This document shows, one piece after another, positions 13,001-22,556 of a DNA stretch of 28,153 nt. The notes under the pieces are model-generated. The model had not been told where the DNA came from. It searched no databases and was given only the letters and a program-made list of their open reading frames with translations. Numbering within the stretch: position 1 is the first letter of the stretch; every line of letters begins with the position of its first letter. The stretch is from contig CAAHFI010113873.1 in NCBI GenBank assembly GCA_900893395.1, positions 1 to 28,153 of the forward strand. Reading direction: 5' to 3'. The DNA comes from Euglena gracilis. Its lineage: Eukaryota; Euglenozoa; Euglenophyceae; Euglenales; Euglenaceae. Both the position numbers and the translations under genes were made by a program.

Positions 13001-16000
13001 GCCAAATCACGGTTTCCCATAGGCCCAGGTATGGGGACCAGGCTGTACTGACATTTGGGGCCGTCTTCCACCCCTCCAAAACTGTCGATATCTGGCTAGT
13101 TTTTTGATATCCGCATGTTTTTCACACCCGTAGGCACTAATCCGGCCGGCACATCGGAATAGCTATACCGGGGATCGCAATGGGAACCCCAATCGGTTTC
13201 CAGTTTTAGGGCCAAATCACGGTTTCCCATAGGCCCAGGTATGGGGACCAGGCTGTACTGACATTTGGGGCCGTCTTCCACCCCTCCAAAACTGTCGATA
13301 TCTGGCTAGTTTTTTGATATCCGCATGTTTTTCACACCCGTAGGCACTAATCCGGCCGGCACATCGGAATAGCTATACCGGGGATCGCAATGGGAACCCC
13401 AATCGGTTTCCAGTTTTAGGGCCAAATCACGGTTTCCCATAGGCCCAGGTATGGGGACCAGGCTGTACTGACATTTGGGGCCGTCTTCCACCCCTCCAAA
13501 ACTGTCGATATCTGGCTAGTTTTTTGATATCCGCATGTTTTTCACACCCGTAGGCACTAATCCGGCCGGCACATCGGAATAGCTATACCGGGGATCGCAA
13601 TGGGAACCCCAATCGGTTTCCAGTTTTAGGGCCAAATCACGGTTTCCCATAGGCCCAGGTATGGGGACCAGGCTGTACTGACATTTGGGGCCGTCTTCCA
13701 CCCCTCCAAAACTGTCGATATCTGGCTAGTTTTTTGATATCCGCATGTTTTTCACACCCGTAGGCACTAATCCGGCCGGCACATCGGAATAGCTATACCG
13801 GGGATCGCAATGGGAACCCCCAATCGGTTTCCAGTTTTAGGGCCAAATCACGGTTTCCCATAGGCCCAGGTATGGGGACCAGGCTGTACTGACATTTGGG
13901 GCCGTCTTCCACCCCTCCAAAACTGTCGATATCTGGCTAGTTTTTTGATATCCGCATGTTTTTCACACCCGTAGGCACTAATCCGGCCGGCACATCGGAA
14001 TAGCTATACCGGGGATCGCAATGGGAACCCCAATCGGTTTCCAGTTTTAGGGCCAAATCACGGTTTCCCATAGGCCCAGGTATGGGGACCAGGCTGTACT
14101 GACATTTGGGGCCGTCTTCCACCCCTCCAAAACTGTCGATATCTGGCTAGTTTTTTGATATCCGCATGTTTTTCACACCCGTAGGCACTAATCCGGCCGG
14201 CACATCGGAATACTATACCGGGGATCGCAATGGGAACCCCAATCGGTTTCCAGTTTTAGGGCCAAATCACGGTTTCCCATAGGCCCAGGTATGGGGACCA
14301 GGCTGTACTGACATTTGGGGCCGTCTTCCACCCCTCCAAAACTGTCGATATCTGGCTAGTTTTTTGATATCCGCATGTTTTTCACACCCGTAGGCACTAA
14401 TCCGGCCGGCACATCGGAATAGCTATACCGGGGATCGCAATGGGAACCCCAATCGGTTTCCAGTTTTAGGGCCAAATCACGGTTTCCCATAGGCCCAGGT
14501 ATGGGGACCAGGCTGTACTGACATTTGGGGCCGTCTTCCACCCCTCCAAAACTGTCGATATCTGGCTAGTTTTTTGATATCCGCATGTTTTTCACACCCG
14601 TAGGCACTAATCCGGCCGGCACATCGGAATAGCTATACCGGGGATCGCAATGGGAACCCCCAATCGGTTTCCAGTTTTAGGGCCAAATCACGGTTTCCCA
14701 TAGGCCCAGGTATGGGGACCAGGCTGTACTGACATTTGGGGCCGTCTTCCACCCCTCCAAAACTGTCGATATCTGGCTAGTTTTTTGATATCCGCATGTT
14801 TTTCACACCCGTAGGCACTAATCCGGCCGGCACATCGGAATAGCTATACCGGGGATCGCAATGGGAACCCCAATCGGTTTCCAGTTTTAGGGCCAAATCA
14901 CGGTTTCCCATAGGCCCAGGTATGGGGACCAGGCTGTACTGACATTTGGGGCCGTCTTCCACCCCTCCAAAACTGTCGATATCTGGCTAGTTTTTTGATA
15001 TCCGCATGTTTTTCACACCCGTAGGCACTAATCCGGCCGGCACATCGGAATAGCTATACCGGGGATCGCAATGGGAACCCCAATCGGTTTCCAGTTTTAG
15101 GGCCAAATCACGGTTTCCCATAGGCCCAGGTATGGGGACCAGGCTGTACTGACATTTGGGGCCGTCTTCCACCCCTCCAAAACTGTCGATATCTGGCTAG
15201 TTTTTTGATATCCGCATGTTTTTCACACCCGTAGGCACTAATCCGGCCGGCACATCGGAATAGCTATACCGGGGATCGCAATGGGAACCCCAATCGGTTT
15301 CCAGTTTTAGGGCCAAATCACGGTTTCCCATAGGCCCAGGTATGGGGACCAGGCTGTACTGACATTTGGGGCCGTCTTCCACCCCTCCAAAACTGTCGAT
15401 ATCTGGCTAGTTTTTTGATATCCGCATGTTTTTCACACCCGTAGGCACTAATCCGGCCGGCACATCGGAATAGCTATACCGGGGATCGCAATGGGAACCC
15501 CAATCGGTTTCCAGTTTTAGGGCCAAATCACGGTTTCCCATAGGCCCAGGTATGGGGACCAGGCTGTACTGACATTTGGGGCCGTCTTCCACCCCTCCAA
15601 AACTGTCGATATCTGGCTAGTTTTTTGATATCCGCATGTTTTTCACACCCGTAGGCACTAATCCGGCCGGCACATCGGAATAGCTATACCGGGGATCGCA
15701 ATGGGAACCCCAATCGGTTTCCAGTTTTAGGGCCAAATCACGGTTTCCCATAGGCCCAGGTATGGGGACCAGGCTGTACTGACATTTGGGGCCGTCTTCC
15801 ACCCCTCCAAAACTGTCGATATCTGGCTAGTTTTTTGATATCCGCATGTTTTTCACACCCGTAGGCACTAATCCGGCCGGCACATCGGAATAGCTATACC
15901 GGGGATCGCAATGGGAACCCCAATCGGTTTCCAGTTTTAGGGCCAAATCACGGTTTCCCATAGGCCCAGGTATGGGGACCAGGCTGTACTGACATTTGGG

Positions 16001-17146
16001 GCCGTCTTCCACCCCTCCAAAACTGTCGATATCTGGCTAGTTTTTTGATATCCGCATGTTTTTCACACCCGTAGGCACTAATCCGGCCGGCACATCGGAA
16101 TAGCTATACCGGGGATCGCAATGGGAACCCCAATCGGTTTCCAGTTTTAGGGCCAAATCACGGTTTCCCATAGGCCCAGGTATGGGGACCAGGCTGTACT
16201 GACATTTGGGGCCGTCTTCCACCCCTCCAAAACTGTCGATATCTGGCTAGTTTTTTGATATCCGCATGTTTTTCACACCCGTAGGCACTAATCCGGCCGG
16301 CACATCGGAATAGCTATACCGGGGATCGCAATGGGAACCCCAATCGGTTTCCAGTTTTAGGGCCAAATCACGGTTTCCCATAGGCCCAGGTATGGGGACC
16401 AGGCTGTACTGACATTTGGGGCCGTCTTCCACCCCTCCAAAACTGTCGATATCTGGCTAGTTTTTTGATATCCGCATGTTTTTCACACCCGTAGGCACTA
16501 ATCCGGCCGGCACATCGGAATAGCTATACCGGGGATCGCAATGGGAACCCCAATCGGTTTCCAGTTTTAGGGCCAAATCACGGTTTCCCATAGGCCCAGG
16601 TATGGGGACCAGGCTGTACTGACATTTGGGGCCGTCTTCCACCCCTCCAAAACTGTCGATATCTGGCTAGTTTTTTGATATCCGCATGTTTTTCACACCC
16701 GTAGGCACTAATCCGGCCGGCACATCGGAATAGCTATACCGGGGATCGCAATGGGAACCCCCAATCGGTTTCCAGTTTTAGGGCCAAATCACGGTTTCCC
16801 ATAGGCCCAGGTATGGGGACCAGGCTGTACTGACATTTGGGGCCGTCTTCCACCCCTCCAAAACTGTCGATATCTGGCTAGTTTTTTGATATCCGCATGT
16901 TTTTCACACCCGTAGGCACTAATCCGGCCGGCACATCGGAATAGCTATACCGGGGATCGCAATGGGAACCCCAATCGGTTTCCAGTTTTAGGGCCAAATC
17001 ACGGTTTCCCATAGGCCCAGGTATGGGGACCAGGCTGTACTGACATTTGGGGCCGTCTTCCACCCCTCCAAAACTGTCGATATCTGGCTAGTTTTTTGAT
17101 ATCCGCATGTTTTTCACACCCGTAGGCACTAATCCGGCCGGCACAT

Positions 17147-17162
17147 CGGAATAGCTATACCG
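17147..17162. other. Near-perfect dyad CGGAATAGCTATACCG (once per core unit)
   Basis: This 16-bp segment is an inverted repeat with one A:A mismatch pair; the central 8 bp ATAGCTAT is a perfect palindrome. It recurs at unit positions 50-65 in nearly all core units. In the left domain its centre is usually changed (aatacctata or aatactata), and in some right-flank units one half loses TA (aatagctaccgg). A dyad of this kind could bind a dimeric protein or extrude as a cruciform, but no known binding motif is recognised and function is inference. Confidence 0.75.
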
Positions 17163-17180
17163 GGGATCGCAATGGGAACC

Positions 17181-17219
17181 CCAATCGGTTTCCAGTTTTA
17201 GGGCCAAATCACGGTTTCC
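17181..17219. repeat. Internal degenerate duplication within the monomer
   Basis: CCAATCGGTTTCC at 17181-17193 and CCAAATCACGGTTTCC at 17204-17219 are the same motif apart from three inserted bases. Their starts are 23 bp apart. A second internal pair lies upstream: GGCACTAATCCGG (17125-17137) and GGCACATCGG (17140-17149), 15 bp apart. Both pairs recur in every unit and suggest that the monomer was built partly from shorter duplications. They are too short to exclude chance fully. Confidence 0.55.
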
Positions 17220-17239
17220 CATAGGCCCAGGTATGGGGA
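17216..17239. other. Hairpin-capable segment CCCATA / TATGGG with 8-nt loop
   Basis: CCCATA at 17218-17223 is the exact reverse complement of TATGGG at 17232-17237, with GGCCCAGG between them. Two flanking bases each side extend the pairing in RNA (one G-U, one U-A). In left-domain units the same place reads cccatgggcccaagtatggg, which pairs over only five bases with a 10-nt loop. The core substitutions therefore lengthen this stem. No function is known. Confidence 0.7.
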
Positions 17240-17288
17240 CCAGGCTGTACTGACATTTGGGGCCGTCTTCCACCCCTCCAAAACTGTC

Positions 17289-17313
17289 GATATCTGGCTA
17301 GTTTTTTGATATC
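17289..17313. other. Paired GATATC palindromes 19 bp apart at the unit junction
   Basis: GATATC occurs at 17289-17294 and again at 17308-17313, separated by tggctag and a T6 run. Nearly every core unit has both copies, so cleavage at this site would give 191-bp and 19-bp pieces from the array. The T6 run next to the palindrome is the longest homopolymer in the unit. It is shortened in several edge units, and in three units (24651, 25909, 26731) the first g of the second palindrome is lost. Confidence 0.8.
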
Positions 17314-20300
17314 CGCATGTTTTTCACACCCGTAGGCACTAATCCGGCCGGCACATCGGAATAGCTATACCGGGGATCGCAATGGGAACCCCAATCGGTT
17401 TCCAGTTTTAGGGCCAAATCACGGTTTCCCATAGGCCCAGGTATGGGGACCAGGCTGTACTGACATTTGGGGCCGTCTTCCACCCCTCCAAAACTGTCGA
17501 TATCTGGCTAGTTTTTTGATATCCGCATGTTTTTCACACCCGTAGGCACTAATCCGGCCGGCACATCGGAATAGCTATACCGGGGATCGCAATGGGAACC
17601 CCAATCGGTTTCCAGTTTTAGGGCCAAATCACGGTTTCCCATAGGCCCAGGTATGGGGACCAGGCTGTACTGACATTTGGGGCCGTCTTCCACCCCTCCA
17701 AAACTGTCGATATCTGGCTAGTTTTTTGATATCCGCATGTTTTTCACACCCGTAGGCACTAATCCGGCCGGCACATCGGAATAGCTATACCGGGGATCGC
17801 AATGGGAACCCCAATCGGTTTCCAGTTTTAGGGCCAAATCACGGTTTCCCATAGGCCCAGGTATGGGGACCAGGCTGTACTGACATTTGGGGCCGTCTTC
17901 CACCCCTCCAAAACTGTCGATATCTGGCTAGTTTTTTGATATCCGCATGTTTTTCACACCCGTAGGCACTAATCCGGCCGGCACATCGGAATAGCTATAC
18001 CGGGGATCGCAATGGGAACCCCAATCGGTTTCCAGTTTTAGGGCCAAATCACGGTTTCCCATAGGCCCAGGTATGGGGACCAGGCTGTACTGACATTTGG
18101 GGCCGTCTTCCACCCCTCCAAAACTGTCGATATCTGGCTAGTTTTTTGATATCCGCATGTTTTTCACACCCGTAGGCACTAATCCGGCCGGCACATCGGA
18201 ATAGCTATACCGGGGATCGCAATGGGAACCCCAATCGGTTTCCAGTTTTAGGGCCAAATCACGGTTTCCCATAGGCCCAGGTATGGGGACCAGGCTGTAC
18301 TGACATTTGGGGCCGTCTTCCACCCCTCCAAAACTGTCGATATCTGGCTAGTTTTTTGATATCCGCATGTTTTTCACACCCGTAGGCACTAATCCGGCCG
18401 GCACATCGGAATAGCTATACCGGGGATCGCAATGGGAACCCCAATCGGTTTCCAGTTTTAGGGCCAAATCACGGTTTCCCATAGGCCCAGGTATGGGGAC
18501 CAGGCTGTACTGACATTTGGGGCCGTCTTCCACCCCTCCAAAACTGTCGATATCTGGCTAGTTTTTTGATATCCGCATGTTTTTCACACCCGTAGGCACT
18601 AATCCGGCCGGCACATCGGAATAGCTATACCGGGGATCGCAATGGGAACCCCAATCGGTTTCCAGTTTTAGGGCCAAATCACGGTTTCCCATAGGCCCAG
18701 GTATGGGGACCAGGCTGTACTGACATTTGGGGCCGTCTTCCACCCCTCCAAAACTGTCGATATCTGGCTAGTTTTTTGATATCCGCATGTTTTTCACACC
18801 CGTAGGCACTAATCCGGCCGGCACATCGGAATAGCTATACCGGGGATCGCAATGGGAACCCCAATCGGTTTCCAGTTTTAGGGCCAAATCACGGTTTCCC
18901 ATAGGCCCAGGTATGGGGACCAGGCTGTACTGACATTTGGGGCCGTCTTCCACCCCTCCAAAACTGTCGATATCTGGCTAGTTTTTTGATATCCGCATGT
19001 TTTTCACACCCGTAGGCACTAATCCGGCCGGCACATCGGAATAGCTATACCGGGGATCGCAATGGGAACCCCAATCGGTTTCCAGTTTTAGGGCCAAATC
19101 ACGGTTTCCCATAGGCCCAGGTATGGGGACCAGGCTGTACTGACATTTGGGGCCGTCTTCCACCCCTCCAAAACTGTCGATATCTGGCTAGTTTTTTGAT
19201 ATCCGCATGTTTTTCACACCCGTAGGCACTAATCCGGCCGGCACATCGGAATAGCTATACCGGGGATCGCAATGGGAACCCCAATCGGTTTCCAGTTTTA
19301 GGGCCAAATCACGGTTTCCCATAGGCCCAGGTATGGGGACCAGGCTGTACTGACATTTGGGGCCGTCTTCCACCCCTCCAAAACTGTCGATATCTGGCTA
19401 GTTTTTTGATATCCGCATGTTTTTCACACCCGTAGGCACTAATCCGGCCGGCACATCGGAATAGCTATACCGGGGATCGCAATGGGAACCCCAATCGGTT
19501 TCCAGTTTTAGGGCCAAATCACGGTTTCCCATAGGCCCAGGTATGGGGACCAGGCTGTACTGACATTTGGGGCCGTCTTCCACCCCTCCAAAACTGTCGA
19601 TATCTGGCTAGTTTTTTGATATCCGCATGTTTTTCACACCCGTAGGCACTAATCCGGCCGGCACATCGGAATAGCTATACCGGGGATCGCAATGGGAACC
19701 CCAATCGGTTTCCAGTTTTAGGGCCAAATCACGGTTTCCCATAGGCCCAGGTATGGGGACCAGGCTGTACTGACATTTGGGGCCGTCTTCCACCCCTCCA
19801 AAACTGTCGATATCTGGCTAGTTTTTTGATATCCGCATGTTTTTCACACCCGTAGGCACTAATCCGGCCGGCACATCGGAATAGCTATACCGGGGATCGC
19901 AATGGGAACCCCAATCGGTTTCCAGTTTTAGGGCCAAATCACGGTTTCCCATAGGCCCAGGTATGGGGACCAGGCTGTACTGACATTTGGGGCCGTCTTC
20001 CACCCCTCCAAAACTGTCGATATCTGGCTAGTTTTTTGATATCCGCATGTTTTTCACACCCGTAGGCACTAATCCGGCCGGCACATCGGAATAGCTATAC
20101 CGGGGATCGCAATGGGAACCCCAATCGGTTTCCAGTTTTAGGGCCAAATCACGGTTTCCCATAGGCCCAGGTATGGGGACCAGGCTGTACTGACATTTGG
20201 GGCCGTCTTCCACCCCTCCAAAACTGTCGATATCTGGCTAGTTTTTTGATATCCGCATGTTTTTCACACCCGTAGGCACTAATCCGGCCGGCACATCGGA

Positions 20301-22556
20301 ATAGCTATACCGGGGATCGCAATGGGAACCCCAATCGGTTTCCAGTTTTAGGGCCAAATCACGGTTTCCCATAGGCCCAGGTATGGGGACCAGGCTGTAC
20401 TGACATTTGGGGCCGTCTTCCACCCCTCCAAAACTGTCGATATCTGGCTAGTTTTTTGATATCCGCATGTTTTTCACACCCGTAGGCACTAATCCGGCCG
20501 GCACATCGGAATAGCTATACCGGGGATCGCAATGGGAACCCCAATCGGTTTCCAGTTTTAGGGCCAAATCACGGTTTCCCATAGGCCCAGGTATGGGGAC
20601 CAGGCTGTACTGACATTTGGGGCCGTCTTCCACCCCTCCAAAACTGTCGATATCTGGCTAGTTTTTTGATATCCGCATGTTTTTCACACCCGTAGGCACT
20701 AATCCGGCCGGCACATCGGAATAGCTATACCGGGGATCGCAATGGGAACCCCAATCGGTTTCCAGTTTTAGGGCCAAATCACGGTTTCCCATAGGCCCAG
20801 GTATGGGGACCAGGCTGTACTGACATTTGGGGCCGTCTTCCACCCCTCCAAAACTGTCGATATCTGGCTAGTTTTTTGATATCCGCATGTTTTTCACACC
20901 CGTAGGCACTAATCCGGCCGGCACATCGGAATACTATACCGGGGATCGCAATGGGAACCCCAATCGGTTTCCAGTTTTAGGGCCAAATCACGGTTTCCCA
21001 TAGGCCCAGGTATGGGGACCAGGCTGTACTGACATTTGGGGCCGTCTTCCACCCCTCCAAAACTGTCGATATCTGGCTAGTTTTTTGATATCCGCATGTT
21101 TTTCACACCCGTAGGCACTAATCCGGCCGGCACATCGGAATAGCTATACCGGGGATCGCAATGGGAACCCCAATCGGTTTCCAGTTTTAGGGCCAAATCA
21201 CGGTTTCCCATAGGCCCAGGTATGGGGACCAGGCTGTACTGACATTTGGGGCCGTCTTCCACCCCTCCAAAACTGTCGATATCTGGCTAGTTTTTTGATA
21301 TCCGCATGTTTTTCACACCCGTAGGCACTAATCCGGCCGGCACATCGGAATAGCTATACCGGGGATCGCAATGGGAACCCCAATCGGTTTCCAGTTTTAG
21401 GGCCAAATCACGGTTTCCCATAGGCCCAGGTATGGGGACCAGGCTGTACTGACATTTGGGGCCGTCTTCCACCCCTCCAAAACTGTCGATATCTGGCTAG
21501 TTTTTTGATATCCGCATGTTTTTCACACCCGTAGGCACTAATCCGGCCGGCACATCGGAATAGCTATACCGGGGATCGCAATGGGAACCCCAATCGGTTT
21601 CCAGTTTTAGGGCCAAATCACGGTTTCCCATAGGCCCAGGTATGGGGACCAGGCTGTACTGACATTTGGGGCCGTCTTCCACCCCTCCAAAACTGTCGAT
21701 ATCTGGCTAGTTTTTTGATATCCGCATGTTTTTCACACCCGTAGGCACTAATCCGGCCGGCACATCGGAATAGCTATACCGGGGATCGCAATGGGAACCC
21801 CAATCGGTTTCCAGTTTTAGGGCCAAATCACGGTTTCCCATAGGCCCAGGTATGGGGACCAGGCTGTACTGACATTTGGGGCCGTCTTCCACCCCTCCAA
21901 AACTGTCGATATCTGGCTAGTTTTTTGATATCCGCATGTTTTTCACACCCGTAGGCACTAATCCGGCCGGCACATCGGAATAGCTATACCGGGGATCGCA
22001 ATGGGAACCCCAATCGGTTTCCAGTTTTAGGGCCAAATCACGGTTTCCCATAGGCCCAGGTATGGGGACCAGGCTGTACTGACATTTGGGGCCGTCTTCC
22101 ACCCCTCCAAAACTGTCGATATCTGGCTAGTTTTTTGATATCCGCATGTTTTTCACACCCGTAGGCACTAATCCGGCCGGCACATCGGAATAGCTATACC
22201 GGGGATCGCAATGGGAACCCCAATCGGTTTCCAGTTTTAGGGCCAAATCACGGTTTCCCATAGGCCCAGGTATGGGGACCAGGCTGTACTGACATTTGGG
22301 GCCGTCTTCCACCCCTCCAAAACTGTCGATATCTGGCTAGTTTTTTGATATCCGCATGTTTTTCACACCCGTAGGCACTAATCCGGCCGGCACATCGGAA
22401 TAGCTATACCGGGGATCGCAATGGGAACCCCAATCGGTTTCCAGTTTTAGGGCCAAATCACGGTTTCCCATAGGCCCAGGTATGGGGACCAGGCTGTACT
22501 GACATTTGGGGCCGTCTTCCACCCCTCCAAAACTGTCGATATCTGGCTAGTTTTTT

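Larger units (their letters stand above)
17098..17307. repeat. Representative 210-bp core monomer
   Basis: This unit, cut at gatatccgcatg, matches the core consensus and serves as a reference for positions within the repeat. In order it contains gatatc (1-6), a T5 run (12-17 region), the palindrome CCGGCCGG (37-44), the dyad CGGAATAGCTATACCG (50-65), a G4/C4 interrupted hairpin (65-85), an internal duplication (84-96 and 107-122), the CCCATA/TATGGG hairpin (121-140), a second gatatc (192-197) and a T6 run (205-210). Composition is 59 C and 51 G in 210 bases. The period is divisible by three, so any stop-free frame would run across the whole core; none does. Confidence 0.95.
7015..22556. repeat. 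Homogenised core: 74 near-identical 210-bp units
   Basis: Unit starts run 7015, 7225, 7435 and on to 22347, and 64 of 74 units are exactly 210 bp. Ten length variants remain. Six 211-bp units carry a fifth C in gggaacccc (about 9824, 10875, 12976, 13817, 14657, 16758). Three 209-bp units have aatactata (about 9166, 14209, 20931), and one 209-bp unit has tatgggacc (about 8830). One substitution variant has CATGGG for CATAGG (about 7558). Between about 16763 and 20930 I see no difference between successive units. Such uniformity implies recent amplification or active unequal exchange or conversion. A consensus or polishing step could also have flattened true differences between units. Confidence 0.95.

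Noticed and set aside
17147-17166. Possible CENP-B box around the CGGGG segment
   Set aside because: The required TTCG and the internal A do not fall at the right spacing upstream of CGGG. No match to the canonical pattern was found on either strand.
17098-17307. Bent-DNA phasing by T-runs
   Set aside because: The T6 and T5 runs are about 18 bp apart and do not recur at a 10-11 bp helical period, so intrinsic curvature is not well supported by eye.
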